From positions 124,001 to 188,000 of the forward strand of contig NZ_JAEMUH010000007.1 in NCBI RefSeq assembly GCF_016461785.1: a stretch of 64,000 bases of DNA. Reading direction: 5' to 3'. Shown here piece after piece: positions 49,330-59,267 of this stretch. Numbering within the stretch: the first letter of the stretch is position 1; every line of letters starts with the position of its first letter. Under the pieces are notes generated by a model. The model saw only the letters and a list, made by a program, of their open reading frames with translations, was not told the DNA's origin and did not search any database. The position numbers were made by a program, and so were the translations under genes. The stretch comes from Marinomonas ostreistagni (GTDB lineage Bacteria; Pseudomonadota; Gammaproteobacteria; Pseudomonadales; Marinomonadaceae).

Positions 49330-49827
49330 ATGCTTCGTGCCAAACTGTTTATACGTGTTTGTTTTTTGATTCTTGCTGCCACGGCACTCTCCGCATGCAG
49401 TTCTATACCCAAACATCGCTACACAGTTGATACTGGTACCTTTGCTACCACATCTGAGCAAGTCATCACTCAACGGCTTTTACAACAATACAGAGACTGG
49501 CAGCATACTCCCTATGCTTGGGGAGGGATGAGCAAACAAGGCGTTGATTGCTCTGGTCTAGTCTACTTAACTTTCCAACAGCAATTCGGCACACTACTGC
49601 CAAGGACAACTGAGCAACAAGCTCAATCAGGTGACTATATAGATTTACAGCAGTTAGCACCTGGCGATTTGGTCTTTTTTAAAACCGCCTCCAAAGTCCG
49701 CCATGTAGGTATTTACGTCGAGCAAGGCAAGTTCTTACACGCATCGACTTCGAAAGGTGTCATTCTTTCGAGGTTAGACAACGTCTACTGGAAAAAGCAT
49801 TTTTGGCACGCACGTCGCATACGCTAA
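49330..49827 (+). CDS. NlpC/P60 family lipoprotein (Spr/YdhO-like)
   Basis: 165 residues with a lipoprotein signal (lipobox ALSAC, Cys23). The NlpC/P60 endopeptidase domain has catalytic Cys74 (VDCSGLVY), His125 (RHVGIYV) and His137 (FLHAS). It probably cleaves peptidoglycan stem peptides between D-Glu and meso-DAP. Single gene between astC and the SbmA-like transporter. Confidence 0.93.
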   Translation: MLRAKLFIRVCFLILAATALSACSSIPKHRYTVDTGTFATTSEQVITQRLLQQYRDWQHTPYAWGGMSKQGVDCSGLVYLTFQQQFGTLLPRTTEQQAQSGDYIDLQQLAPGDLVFFKTASKVRHVGIYVEQGKFLHASTSKGVILSRLDNVYWKKHFWHARRIR

Positions 49828-50016
49828 GAGTGTTTTAACTTTTTGATTACATACACGTAGTAAAGCTATGTTTATCTATTTATTTGCAAGATCCTTAGGG
49901 CAAGCGCGTTGTCGAACCCTTCGAGCTAGTTTAAGCTCTAGCATGAATTAGTAAATATTCATTCAGATCAATGTCCTGCTGCGATCCACTCAACCTCTGA
50001 CAGAGAGAGATAAACT

Positions 50017-51288
50017 GTGTTTTTATCCTTTTTCCCGAAACCCAAACTGTTCTTTTTGACCTTTGCCCTCTGGGCACTTGCTTGTGTCATTAGTTGGTAC
50101 ACCTTTGGTCAGGATCTGGGCTCAAGCCTCAGTCTAGGCCAATTCTTTGGCGTGGATTTCCCTACTCCATTGGCAGAAGGGGCTGAGCAAGCAGCACAAA
50201 TGGCTTATCAAGAGTCCTACGGGTTTGCCAGTGACGTTTGGCTCTACCAATACATGTTCGTGTGCTATGCACTCTTCGTCGGCGCTTGGATGGTGTACGG
50301 CGGACAAAAGTGGGCAAAGTGGTCTGTTATGGGATCGGCGCTGATTGTGTTCATTACTTGGTTCCAAGTACAAGTCAGCGTCATGATCAACGAATGGTAC
50401 GGTAGCTTCTATGACTTGATTCAAAAGGCCCTCACCGCGCCCAACACCATCACTCTTGGCGAGTTCTACGGCCAGCTTGTTACCTTTGCCACCATAGCGC
50501 TGGTTGCCATCACCGTGGCAGTGTTTAATAACTTCTTTGTTAGTCACTACGTTTTCCGCTGGCGTACTGCCATGAATAACTACTACACGTCGATCTGGCC
50601 TAAAGTGCGTCATATCGAAGGGGCATCGCAGCGTATTCAAGAAGACACCATGCGCTTCGCCAGCATTGTCGAAAGTCTTGGCGTACGCTTCTTAGATTCG
50701 ATCATGACCTTGTTAGCATTCTTGCCGGTTTTGTGGGGACTGTCTGGCTATGTCACTGAGCTACCATTAATTGGTGAAGTACCTCAGGCACTAGTATTTG
50801 TTGCCATTCTTTGGTCGATTATAGGTACCGTTTTGCTTGCAACCGCAGGGATTAAACTGCCTGGTCTTGAGTTCAAAAACCAAAAAGTCGAAGCCGCTTA
50901 CCGAAAAGAACTTGTTTACGGGGAAGACTACGCCGACCGTGCCGAACCAGTAAAATTGGCAGAACTGTTTGATAACGTCCGAAAAAACTACTTCCGCCTA
51001 TACTTCCATTACCTATATTTTAACGTCGTGCGCTACGGTTACCTGCAAGCGGGTGTGCTGGTGCCGCTGATTGCACTTGGCCCATCGATTGTTGCCGGTG
51101 CCTTCACATTGGGCGTGATGCAACGTATCTCCAATGCCTTTAATCAGGTCGAAAGCTCTTTCCAGTTCCTAGTGAATTCTTGGACCACTATTGTTGAGTT
51201 GCTTTCCATCTACAAACGTCTTAAAGCGTTTGAATCCGCCATTGCTGAAGTGCCGGACGACATACTAGAAGACAAGATCTCTTCTTGA
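50017..51288 (+). CDS. SbmA/BacA-like inner-membrane transporter
   Basis: 423 residues with about seven membrane helices. The opening [31 protein letters not shown] and the [33 protein letters not shown]-terminal region match SbmA (peptide antibiotic and peptide uptake) or BacA-type proteins. It lacks the ABC ATPase domain found in related YddA/BacA fusions, in keeping with SbmA. GTG start with GAGAGA upstream. The natural substrate is unknown. A hairpin follows at 51294. Confidence 0.9.
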   Translation: MFLSFFPKPKLFFLTFALWALACVISWYTFGQDLGSSLSLGQFFGVDFPTPLAEGAEQAAQMAYQESYGFASDVWLYQYMFVCYALFVGAWMVYGGQKWAKWSVMGSALIVFITWFQVQVSVMINEWYGSFYDLIQKALTAPNTITLGEFYGQLVTFATIALVAITVAVFNNFFVSHYVFRWRTAMNNYYTSIWPKVRHIEGASQRIQEDTMRFASIVESLGVRFLDSIMTLLAFLPVLWGLSGYVTELPLIGEVPQALVFVAILWSIIGTVLLATAGIKLPGLEFKNQKVEAAYRKELVYGEDYADRAEPVKLAELFDNVRKNYFRLYFHYLYFNVVRYGYLQAGVLVPLIALGPSIVAGAFTLGVMQRISNAFNQVESSFQFLVNSWTTIVELLSIYKRLKAFESAIAEVPDDILEDKISS

Positions 51289-51293
51289 TTTTC

Positions 51294-51346
51294 AAATAGG
51301 GCGCCCACTTAAATATTTCATTTTCTAAGTAAACGCCTTATTTTTT
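51294..51346 (+). terminator. Probable terminator after the SbmA-like gene
   Basis: AAATAGGGCG (51294-51303) pairs, with one G-U, with CGCCTTATTT (51334-51343), followed by more T. The 30-base loop contains a smaller ACTT/AAGT pairing. Confidence 0.5.
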
Positions 51347-51429
51347 CTCGCATTTGCCAGTGCTATGATTATCCGAATTATGAATGAACGGCTGCCCCCT
51401 ATCACATTGGCCGTTGCTTGGAGACACGA

Positions 51430-52365
51430 ATGAAAAAAGTATTTATCGACGGTGAAACCGGTACCACAGGCCTGCAGGTACGCGAACGTCTAGTAAACCA
51501 TCCTGAAATTGAAGTCATCAGCATTGATGAAGCTAAAAAACGCGATGTGGAAGAAAAGCGTCGTCTGATGAAAGAAGCAGATGTGACGGTTCTTTGTTTG
51601 CCTGATGAAGCCGCTAAAGACACTGTTGCATTGGCGAAAGAAGAAGGTTGCCGCGTTTTAGATGCAAGCTCTGTTCACCGTGTGGCAGAAGGCTGGGTAT
51701 ACGGCCTTGCTGAACTCGATGCTAGCCAACGTGAGCAAATCCAAGAAGCACAATTTGTTTCTAACCCAGGCTGCTACCCAACGGGCATTATCTTGCTACT
51801 CAAGCCACTGGTTGAACAAGGTTTGCTAGCAAAAGATGGCCACTACACCGTGAATGCGATTTCTGGTTACACAGGTGGTGGTAAGCAACTGATCGAAAAG
51901 TACGAAGGCAACCCAGATGCTGCAACTTACGGCACTTACGGTCTAAACTTCAAGCACAAGCACCTTCCTGAAATCCAAAAATGGTCACAGCTAGATAACA
52001 CGCCTATCTTTATCCCAAGTGTTGGTAACTTCGCACAAGGCATGTTGATTAGCATTCCTGTTACATTATCAGGCGCTATGACTGGTGAGAAACTTCACGC
52101 TGCCCTCGCTTCAACTTACGAAGAAGAAGACTTCGTGACGGTTCATCCATTCAATGAAGTAAAAGACAGTCATACACCTTTCCTAACACCTCATGGCTTG
52201 GAAAACACAAACCAAGTAGAGCTCGCTGTGTTCGCTTCAGAAGACGGCCAATCTGTTGTGCTATCTGCGAAGCTTGATAACCTTGGCAAAGGCGCTTCAG
52301 GTGCGGCAGTGCAAAACTTGAACCTGATGCTTGGTTGTGCAGAAGATACGGCTGTTGTTCTGTAA
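51430..52365 (+). CDS. argC: N-acetyl-gamma-glutamyl-phosphate reductase, short (type 2) form
   Basis: Third step of arginine synthesis, reducing N-acetylglutamyl phosphate with NADPH. 311 residues from ATG 51430, with GGAG seven bases upstream; an in-frame TTG at 51418 is less likely. N-terminal FIDGETGTTGLQVRERL is characteristic of the short AGPR type, and the catalytic cysteine is Cys115 in SNPGCYPTG. Unlinked to other biosynthetic arg genes here. Confidence 0.95.
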   Translation: MKKVFIDGETGTTGLQVRERLVNHPEIEVISIDEAKKRDVEEKRRLMKEADVTVLCLPDEAAKDTVALAKEEGCRVLDASSVHRVAEGWVYGLAELDASQREQIQEAQFVSNPGCYPTGIILLLKPLVEQGLLAKDGHYTVNAISGYTGGGKQLIEKYEGNPDAATYGTYGLNFKHKHLPEIQKWSQLDNTPIFIPSVGNFAQGMLISIPVTLSGAMTGEKLHAALASTYEEEDFVTVHPFNEVKDSHTPFLTPHGLENTNQVELAVFASEDGQSVVLSAKLDNLGKGASGAAVQNLNLMLGCAEDTAVVL

Positions 52366-52390
52366 CAATCAACCGTTGTAAACAGACTAG

Positions 52391-52424
52391 AAAGCCCATG
52401 ATCTTATGCTCATGGGCTTTTTTA
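52391..52424. terminator. Terminator between argC and the convergent nuclease gene
   Basis: Perfect 11-bp arms AAAGCCCATGA (52391-52401) and TCATGGGCTTT (52410-52420), plus four T. The A-tract before the left arm allows some action on both strands. Confidence 0.8.
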
Positions 52425-52448
52425 TGAGAAGTTCAATATGCCAGAGAG

Positions 52449-53804
52449 TTAATTTCTGGCAATCGCCATACGACGAGCAGATACCACCCCTTTTCGCACA
52501 CCAACCTCTGGGGCAATGGTAAACAGGTCACCATTTAATCCCGTTAGTTGCCTCGGCACATGGGCCTCCTTGGCAATCTGAGCATTTGCTGCCATATGCT
52601 CAGGCTCACCATGGGTTGGGATAGCCACTTGCGGTCTCACCCAATCGTACATTGCCGTCAGTTCATCCGCATAAGGATGGCCACTCACATGAATGGGCTG
52701 ATCAATATCGTGGCTTTGTAACGTTCGAATCCCTTGAGCTTTAAAAGCGTTCACCAACCGCTCAATGGCCATCTCATTGCCAGGAATAATCATGGCACTA
52801 AACAACACCAAGTCGCCTTTTTCTAGGGTCAAATCAAAGCAGTCATCACGAGCCAAACGGTTTAACATGGCTCTCGGCTCACCTTGACTGCCTGTAGCAA
52901 CTGCCAACACTTCATTTACTGGAAGGTAGCCCAAATGACTCGAATCAATCAGCGGCGCATCCTCTGGCCAATAACCGGCTACACGCGCAGCACTGACCAT
53001 ATTTTGTAAGGAGCGCCCGATTAAAGCTAGATAACGTCCCGTTTCTTTAGCGATATTCGCAAGTGATACTAGGCGGGCAATGTTGCTACTAAAGCAGCCT
53101 ACAACCACTCGCCCTGATTCGCCCTTAATCACCTCTAACAAAGCTTTATAACAGTCGTACTCCGACACTGAATGGCCTGGCTTCAACGCATTCGTCGAGT
53201 CACAGACCAATGCTTGTACATTACGTTGTCGTAATGTGGTTAACACCGCTGGAGAGAAGCGTTCGCCAATCACGGGACTGTGATCAATCTTCCAGTCGCC
53301 CGTATGGAATACATTGCCTGCAGGCGTTTCAATCATCAAACCACTCGGTTCCGGAATCGAGTGGGTCAGTGTTACCCATTGCAACTCAAAACATCCCACT
53401 CGAAACTGACTGCCCATACTCAATTCATGTATTTCAACTTCCCCTAATAAGCCGACCTGCGCTAGTTTTCGACGCAAGATTTCAGCGGTAAAAGGGGTAC
53501 AATAAACTGGCGCTTGGAAGCGGCGCCAAAGAAAAGGTAATGCACCAATGTGGTCTTCATGGGCATGAGTAATAACAATGCCGGCTAAGCGGTGTCGCTG
53601 CTGTGCGATAAAGCTGGGATCGGCGCATACTAACTCATGAGTGCGGGCGCTATTTTCATCAATTGGCTCATTAAACGAGACACCACAATCGACCATCAAC
53701 CACTGACCATCATGACCGTATAAATTCAGATTCATCCCTATCTCACCTGTGCCCCCTAAGGGTAAAAACCACAGATCATTTCGCGTTGGCACCAACAACT
53801 CCAC
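52449..53804 (-). CDS. RNase J-like metallo-beta-lactamase/beta-CASP protein
   Basis: 451 residues. Zinc motif THAHEDHIG (His80, His82, Asp84, His85), a GDWKIDHSP motif, beta-CASP motif with IHVSGHPYADEL and the C-terminal histidine in IPTHGEPEHM. This is the RNase J arrangement, but the protein stops after the catalytic core and lacks the ~100-residue C-terminal domain of Bacillus RNase J (~555 residues). It probably degrades or processes RNA, though some members are called simple hydrolases. GTG start with AGGAGA six bases upstream. Single gene, divergent from the MFS gene. Confidence 0.88.
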   Translation of the reverse strand: MELLVPTRNDLWFLPLGGTGEIGMNLNLYGHDGQWLMVDCGVSFNEPIDENSARTHELVCADPSFIAQQRHRLAGIVITHAHEDHIGALPFLWRRFQAPVYCTPFTAEILRRKLAQVGLLGEVEIHELSMGSQFRVGCFELQWVTLTHSIPEPSGLMIETPAGNVFHTGDWKIDHSPVIGERFSPAVLTTLRQRNVQALVCDSTNALKPGHSVSEYDCYKALLEVIKGESGRVVVGCFSSNIARLVSLANIAKETGRYLALIGRSLQNMVSAARVAGYWPEDAPLIDSSHLGYLPVNEVLAVATGSQGEPRAMLNRLARDDCFDLTLEKGDLVLFSAMIIPGNEMAIERLVNAFKAQGIRTLQSHDIDQPIHVSGHPYADELTAMYDWVRPQVAIPTHGEPEHMAANAQIAKEAHVPRQLTGLNGDLFTIAPEVGVRKGVVSARRMAIARN

Positions 53805-53978
53805 ACATCTCTCCTTCTCGTGTAACCCTACTTATTTTACGCGATTCAAATTGAACTTAGTTCATGAGATCACTATATTAATGCAATAAATGTTCAAGTT
53901 GCTCGACTACTATGTTGGCGAAGCGGAGTTGTGCCATAGCCTCGTTACATATTATGAAAGCTAGATAAGGGATTTAGC

Positions 53979-55163
53979 ATGCTTAATATAACGGTTTGGG
54001 GACTCTCACTCGGACAAGCTCTACTCATCACAGGCAATATATTGTTAGTGTCTGTGACAGCATTAATTGGACAAAGTTTAGCGCCGAGCTTCAGCTTAGC
54101 CACGCTTCCAGTTGCTCTACAATTTATTGGCTTAATGGGCGTCACCTTGCCAGCTGCTCTACTAATGGGCTGGTTTGGTCGTAAGAAAGGCTTCTTAATT
54201 GGCAACCTTATTGGCGTATTCGGAGCTTTTCTTGCTTACTATGGTGTGAAACATGGCATGTTTCCGCTCTTTTGCTGCGCCACATTTCTGTTGGGTATGG
54301 CTATCGGCATTGGCCAACAATACCGATTTGCGGCAACCGAGAACGTTGCTAAAGAAAAAGCACCTCAAGCCATCAGTATGATCATGGGCGCAGGTGTGAT
54401 CGCTGCGATTCTAGGCCCAAACATGGCGATATGGTTTGAGCATTGGGCGCCTGACACCCAATATCTTGGGGCCTTTGTGGCATTGATTGCACTGTATGTT
54501 GCAAATACCGTTCTGATTGCACTACTTCCGTTAAAGCCACCTAGCGAACAAGAGCGCCAAGGCACGCCTAGGCCTTATCGTGCGTTGTTACAGCAGCCGG
54601 ATCTGATGGGTGCCATCATTGCCGGCTCTATTGGCTACGCCGTGATGGTTCTTATTATGACAGCTACACCTCTTGCCATGCAGGCTTGCGGCTTTAACTT
54701 TGGTAGTACTGCCTCTGTTATCCAATGGCATGTATTAGGTATGTTCTTACCCTCTTTCTTCACTGGTCGTTTGATTATGAAATTCGGTACTTACCGAATT
54801 ATTCAACTGGGCTGCCTCATGCTGCTTGGTTGTATTTTCTTGAATCAATTTGGTGTGTCTTACTGGCACTTCTTCAGTGCTTTAGTCTTATTAGGGATTG
54901 GCTGGAACTTTACCTTCATCGGAGCCACAGCGCTGCTAACCAAAACTTACGAGCCAATAGATAAAGCACGAGTTCAGGGGCTCAATGATTTGGTCGTTTT
55001 CACCAGCGCTGCGGCAGCCAGCCTGCTTTCTGGTTACTGGCATTCTATTTTTGGCTGGGAAATATTAAACCTACTGATGATACCAGCGGTTATGTTGGCC
55101 ATGTTCACACTGATGTCGAGTCAAAAACGTGCGGTGATCATTGCCAATCGTGCCGCTTTGTAA
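53979..55163 (+). CDS. MFS transporter
   Basis: 394 residues, with about twelve membrane helices and the MFS loop GWFGRKKGFLIGNLIG between helices 2 and 3. The motif ATENVAKEKAPQAISMIMGAGVIAAILGPN in helix 5 suggests a drug:H+ antiporter or small-metabolite exporter. Substrate unknown. AAGGG nine bases before the ATG. It is followed by the HlyU-family gene. Confidence 0.9.
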   Translation: MLNITVWGLSLGQALLITGNILLVSVTALIGQSLAPSFSLATLPVALQFIGLMGVTLPAALLMGWFGRKKGFLIGNLIGVFGAFLAYYGVKHGMFPLFCCATFLLGMAIGIGQQYRFAATENVAKEKAPQAISMIMGAGVIAAILGPNMAIWFEHWAPDTQYLGAFVALIALYVANTVLIALLPLKPPSEQERQGTPRPYRALLQQPDLMGAIIAGSIGYAVMVLIMTATPLAMQACGFNFGSTASVIQWHVLGMFLPSFFTGRLIMKFGTYRIIQLGCLMLLGCIFLNQFGVSYWHFFSALVLLGIGWNFTFIGATALLTKTYEPIDKARVQGLNDLVVFTSAAAASLLSGYWHSIFGWEILNLLMIPAVMLAMFTLMSSQKRAVIIANRAAL

Positions 55164-55234
55164 GCAAAATTTGACTCAGCGCTAAAATCCATGACAATGA
55201 GGGTTATTCATTCTTAGCAAGGACTTTTATTGTC

Positions 55235-55522
55235 ATGGGTATTTTCTCAAGCATCGCCAATCTATTTTCTGGTTCAGGCACTGATAATAGCGCACCAGCA
55301 GCCGATCCAGTCGAGCACAATGGCTTCACCATTACCCCTACGCCACAGTCTGATCAAGGCCAATATCGTGTCTGCGCCATCATCACAAAAGGCGAAGGCG
55401 AAACACAAAAGCAGCACAATTTTATTCGTTCAGACCTTGTTGCCAGCCGTGATGAGTGCATTGAGTTAACCGTTCGCAAAGCCAAAATGACCATTGATCA
55501 AATGGGCGAGCAGATCTTCTAG
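55235..55522 (+). CDS. HlyU family protein
   Basis: 95 residues, MGIFSSIANLF start, then NGFTITPTPQSDQGQYRVCAIITK and FIRSDLVASRDECIELTVRKAKMTIDQMGEQIF, the HlyU family (PF10115) pattern. The family was named after a Vibrio haemolysin regulator, but this short version has no DNA-binding winged helix and its role is uncertain. It is separated from the downstream hydrolase by nine bases, so the two are likely cotranscribed. Confidence 0.8.
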   Translation: MGIFSSIANLFSGSGTDNSAPAADPVEHNGFTITPTPQSDQGQYRVCAIITKGEGETQKQHNFIRSDLVASRDECIELTVRKAKMTIDQMGEQIF

Positions 55523-55531
55523 GAGCGATGT

Positions 55532-56515
55532 GTGCTGACTTGGCAACATTTACACAGTAAACAGGATTTACTTGGCTCGCCTTTCATTGCGCACACATTT
55601 GCTTTTCAAGGTGTGGCGACTCAAGTCGTCACCACATTGGTGGAATATAAGACTCGCACACCGAAAGAACGCGCCATCTTATATCTGCACGGTTATACCG
55701 ATTACTTCTTTCAAGCCGATCTAGCACGACACTTCGATGAACAAGAATGGCAATTTTACGCACTCGATCTTCAGGGCTATGGCCGCTCTATTCGTCCCAA
55801 TAGTCGCCCTAATTGGTGTGAGAACATGGCGCAATATCATGATGACTTGCGCATCGCACTGTGTGAATTAAGACAGAGAGGAATTGAGGAAGTGGTGCTG
55901 TTGGCGCATTCCACAGGTGGATTGATCGCCTCGCATTTCCTAGCCCATCTTGCAAGAAATAACACAGCCGACTCAGCGCTTGATATGACAAAGGTCACTG
56001 GGCTTATTTTGAACAGTCCTTTTCTAGCCTTACCCTTTTCTCCTGAGGTGACCAAACGTGTCAGTTGGCCTATTTGGCTCACTGTCTCACTACTGCCGTT
56101 TCATTCCATTCGAGAAAAAGACATCAGCTTGTACGCTAGAACATTGCACAAGCACTTCTGTGGTGAATGGGAATATCGTCTAGACTGGAAGCCAGCCAAA
56201 GGCTTTCCATTGTCCTTTAATTGGCTCAAACAAATTCTATTGGCACAAAAACAAGTAAAACAGTTGGGACTCGCGTTACCCACATTGATGTGCTGCTCAA
56301 ACACTACCACCCGTCACGAACGCGACCTAGAGCGTATAAAGCAAGGGGATGGTGTACTGGATGTGGAAAGCATGACTCTTGCTGCGCAAAAGACCTTTAA
56401 AGATTTGCACATCGAACGCATCGAAGGGGGGTTCCATGACCTATACTTATCCCCCACTCCATCACGCCAACACTATCTGGCCTCCATAGATAAGTGGTTA
56501 GAGTCGCATCTCTAA
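55532..56515 (+). CDS. Alpha/beta hydrolase (lysophospholipase-like)
   Basis: 327 residues, GTG start with AGGAG six bases upstream. The alpha/beta fold has the oxyanion motif LYLHGYTDYFFQ, the nucleophile elbow AHSTGG (Ser127) and a likely catalytic His near the C terminus (GGFHDLYLSP). The closest well-known type is lysophospholipase/monoglyceride lipase. No signal peptide. Substrate unknown. It ends 15 bases from the convergent SDR gene. Confidence 0.85.
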   Translation: MLTWQHLHSKQDLLGSPFIAHTFAFQGVATQVVTTLVEYKTRTPKERAILYLHGYTDYFFQADLARHFDEQEWQFYALDLQGYGRSIRPNSRPNWCENMAQYHDDLRIALCELRQRGIEEVVLLAHSTGGLIASHFLAHLARNNTADSALDMTKVTGLILNSPFLALPFSPEVTKRVSWPIWLTVSLLPFHSIREKDISLYARTLHKHFCGEWEYRLDWKPAKGFPLSFNWLKQILLAQKQVKQLGLALPTLMCCSNTTTRHERDLERIKQGDGVLDVESMTLAAQKTFKDLHIERIEGGFHDLYLSPTPSRQHYLASIDKWLESHL

Positions 56516-56530
56516 CCCCAATGTTTCACA

Positions 56531-57364
56531 CTAGTTACCACGTGAAATCATGATTCGATCAAGCAAACAAGTCGGTAACAAGCGACGCATCCATCCAGCC
56601 GCATAGGTAGGCCAAGTTACATAATAGCGTGGCTTAGGTTTTGTGGAAGACAACGCGTGCAATAACTTATCCACCACGGCTCCCGCATGAAGTGTACCAC
56701 TTGACGCTGGGCCGACTCGCTCTAATCGAGACACCGCATCCTGATATCCTTTTTGATGGCGGCTCGACTCAATATCGATATGAGCTTTTAAGGCTTTTAA
56801 AGCATTTGCCCGAAAACGACTTTCGATAGGGCCCGGCTCTATAGTGCTGATTTTGATCGGTGTATCACTCAGCTCCATTCGCATGGTATCTGTCAAACCT
56901 TCTAAAGCAAATTTACTCGCATTGTAGGCACCACGAAATGGAGCAGCGACCAAACCTAATACAGAGCTATTCTGCACAATACGCCCGTATCCCTGAGCTA
57001 ACATGACTTTAACGACTCGGGTTGTTAAATCATGCGTACCAAAGACATTGCTCTCAAATTGTTGTCGTAAGGCAGCAACAGGTAAATCCTCTACGGCACC
57101 GGGCTGTCCATAAGCGCCATTATTAAACAGAGCAAATAGACTACCTCCAGTAATTTCCAAGGTTTGCGCTAAGCCCCGCTCAATCGACTCGGGATCAGTT
57201 AGATCAAGCTGCACAGCATGCTTAATGCCTAACTTTCGTATACGGTCAACATCTTCTTGTTTACGGCAACTAGCAATGACTTGAAAGTTCTTTGTTTGGA
57301 GCGTTAGCGCAGCATTTAAACCGATACCACTGCTGCATCCTGTAATTAAAATTGAATAACGCAT
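56531..57364 (-). CDS. Short-chain dehydrogenase/reductase
   Basis: 277 residues from ATG 57364, with GGAAG five bases upstream. The longer frame (to 57466) adds 34 hydrophobic residues and is less likely. NAD(P) motif TGCSSGIG at 8-15, LDLTDP, NNGAYG, and the catalytic Ser/Tyr147/Lys151 (YNASK) show an active classical SDR. The C-terminal RYYVTWPTYAAGWMRRLLP suggests membrane association. Substrate unknown. Confidence 0.9.
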   Translation of the reverse strand: MRYSILITGCSSGIGLNAALTLQTKNFQVIASCRKQEDVDRIRKLGIKHAVQLDLTDPESIERGLAQTLEITGGSLFALFNNGAYGQPGAVEDLPVAALRQQFESNVFGTHDLTTRVVKVMLAQGYGRIVQNSSVLGLVAAPFRGAYNASKFALEGLTDTMRMELSDTPIKISTIEPGPIESRFRANALKALKAHIDIESSRHQKGYQDAVSRLERVGPASSGTLHAGAVVDKLLHALSSTKPKPRYYVTWPTYAAGWMRRLLPTCLLDRIMISRGN

Positions 57365-57529
57365 TGTTTCTTCCAAATGACAGTAAAAAAATATGATCAA
57401 TGAGAATAGAAAAGCATTAACGCTATGCCAAATAATACTAATGAGAATGAATAAAATTTGACGCACATCAGTCTAAAAATTTAACCATGCATTCATAATT
57501 CCTGCTTATCGAAATCAAGGAGGAATCCA

Positions 57530-59152
57530 ATGAAGTTAACCAATATAAAAGTCAGTCGCAAGCTTTGGGGCTTGATTGCGATTCTGGTAAGTTTGCTTGT
57601 TATTTTTGAGTTTAATGCGTATTACACTCAATATCATGAAGCGCTTGATGCTCGAAAACTTCAAGTAAAAGAGCAAGTTGATAATGCTTACTCCTTAGTT
57701 AAATTTTATCACGATCAATCCTCTGTCCTAGGTGAAAAAGAAGCTAAAGAAAGAGCACTGCAAGCGGTCGCTGCACTACGCTATGGTGATGGTGGTTATT
57801 TCTGGGTCAACGATTACCAACATAAACTACTAATGCACCCTCTAAAGCCTCAGCTTAATGGTTCTGACGTAACCAATAAAACGGATGCAAGTGGTAACTA
57901 TCATTGGCAAGCAATGGTGACAACCGTTAAGCAACAAGGGGAAGGCTTTGTTGAATACACATACAAAGGCCCACAAGTCGACACACCTGAGGATAAAGTC
58001 TCTTACGTAAAAGGTCTAAAGGACTGGGGCTGGATTATCGGTTCTGGTGTCTTTTATACCGATGTTAAAGCGGCATTTTGGTCTAATGTTCAAGTCTCTG
58101 CCATTATCGAAACCCTTTTAGTATTAGCAGCCTTGACGGCAAGCTGCTTTGTGGTTCGCAGCATTGTTCGACCATTAAAAGTTGTCACTGCTCACCTTCA
58201 AACCGTTGCAAGCGGCGACATGACACAGCACCTAGAGTTGAATCGCAAAGATGAACTAGGCATCTTAGCAGACTCCGCAAACCAGATGTCTTTAGCGCTG
58301 GGAAATACTTTAGGTAGTGTGTCAAACGCCATTCAAGAGCTGCAAGCGGTATCGTTACAAATGCGTACCAATACTGCTAATACCAAAGGTGGTATGGACG
58401 CTCAATTTAACGAAGTAGAAAAACTTGCTACAGCCATGAATGAAATGTCTTACTCTATTCGCGATGTGGCTAACAATGCGAAAGACACTGCAAGTGCAAC
58501 CCAAGTGGTTCAAGAAACTACCCGATCATCTAGCAAAGATCTCAGTGAGACCAATCAGAACATTCAAACACTGACGCATCATGTTGAAGGTGCTAATACC
58601 GTTATCATTGAGTTGTTAAGCCAAACCCAAGAAATTGAATCAGTCTTAAGCGTCATTGGCGATATTTCAGAGCAGACTAACTTGCTTGCCTTAAACGCCG
58701 CCATTGAAGCTGCACGTGCTGGTGAGCAAGGCCGAGGATTTGCCGTGGTGGCTGATGAGGTTCGTACTCTTGCTAGCCGCACACAAAGCTCCACTGTAGA
58801 AATCCGTAACATCATTGAGAAGCTGCAACAACAGTCTTCTAATGCCTCGCAATCTATGGCGACCAGTACAGAGCAAGCTGAAAAAGGCGCTGAGCGCATG
58901 AGAAATGCAGCAGATAACTTAGCTCGAATGCTGCAGCAAGTGGATGAAGTTTCCGACAGTAGTGTTCAGATTGCTTCGGCGGCAGAGCAACAAGGCCAAG
59001 TTGCCGAAGAGATTAACAGCAACCTAATGGGTATCCGTGAAGTCTCTGAACGCGTTTTGCAAGAGTCAGAAGAAGTGGCGCAAGGATCTGAAATGATCGC
59101 TAAAATGGCTGATGCCCTACGTGTACAAATCAATCAATTCCGTTTTAATTAA
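57530..59152 (+). CDS. Methyl-accepting chemotaxis protein with single Cache domain
   Basis: 540 residues. Membrane helix ([19 protein letters not shown]), a periplasmic single Cache (sCache_2) domain with [27 protein letters not shown], a second helix ([18 protein letters not shown]), a HAMP domain and a cytoplasmic signalling domain with the hairpin [35 protein letters not shown]. It has no C-terminal CheR-tethering pentapeptide. Single Cache domains of this group usually bind small organic acids, but the ligand is not predictable here. Confidence 0.94.
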   Translation: MKLTNIKVSRKLWGLIAILVSLLVIFEFNAYYTQYHEALDARKLQVKEQVDNAYSLVKFYHDQSSVLGEKEAKERALQAVAALRYGDGGYFWVNDYQHKLLMHPLKPQLNGSDVTNKTDASGNYHWQAMVTTVKQQGEGFVEYTYKGPQVDTPEDKVSYVKGLKDWGWIIGSGVFYTDVKAAFWSNVQVSAIIETLLVLAALTASCFVVRSIVRPLKVVTAHLQTVASGDMTQHLELNRKDELGILADSANQMSLALGNTLGSVSNAIQELQAVSLQMRTNTANTKGGMDAQFNEVEKLATAMNEMSYSIRDVANNAKDTASATQVVQETTRSSSKDLSETNQNIQTLTHHVEGANTVIIELLSQTQEIESVLSVIGDISEQTNLLALNAAIEAARAGEQGRGFAVVADEVRTLASRTQSSTVEIRNIIEKLQQQSSNASQSMATSTEQAEKGAERMRNAADNLARMLQQVDEVSDSSVQIASAAEQQGQVAEEINSNLMGIREVSERVLQESEEVAQGSEMIAKMADALRVQINQFRFN

Positions 59153-59196
59153 TATTGTTTTTAAGCCAAGATATTAGTTAAAGCGATCATCTACAA

Positions 59197-59228
59197 AAAA
59201 GGCGAGCCTCCTAAGGGGCTCGCCTTTT
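59197..59228. terminator. Bidirectional terminator between chemoreceptor and frmB
   Basis: Perfect 12-bp arms AAAAGGCGAGCC (59197-59208) and GGCTCGCCTTTT (59217-59228) with A- and T-tracts on the outer sides; serves both convergent genes. Confidence 0.85.
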
Positions 59229-59267
59229 CTATATTTAACAATAAAGTGCTTACATAAAAAGTCTAGA

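Noticed and set aside
49912..49945. GTCGAACCCTTCGAG segment considered as part of a tRNA T-arm
   Set aside because: No matching acceptor, D or anticodon arms could be folded around it.
50134..50640. 168-codon minus-strand frame opposite the SbmA-like gene
   Set aside because: Antisense shadow; the plus-strand frame has clear membrane helices and family motifs.
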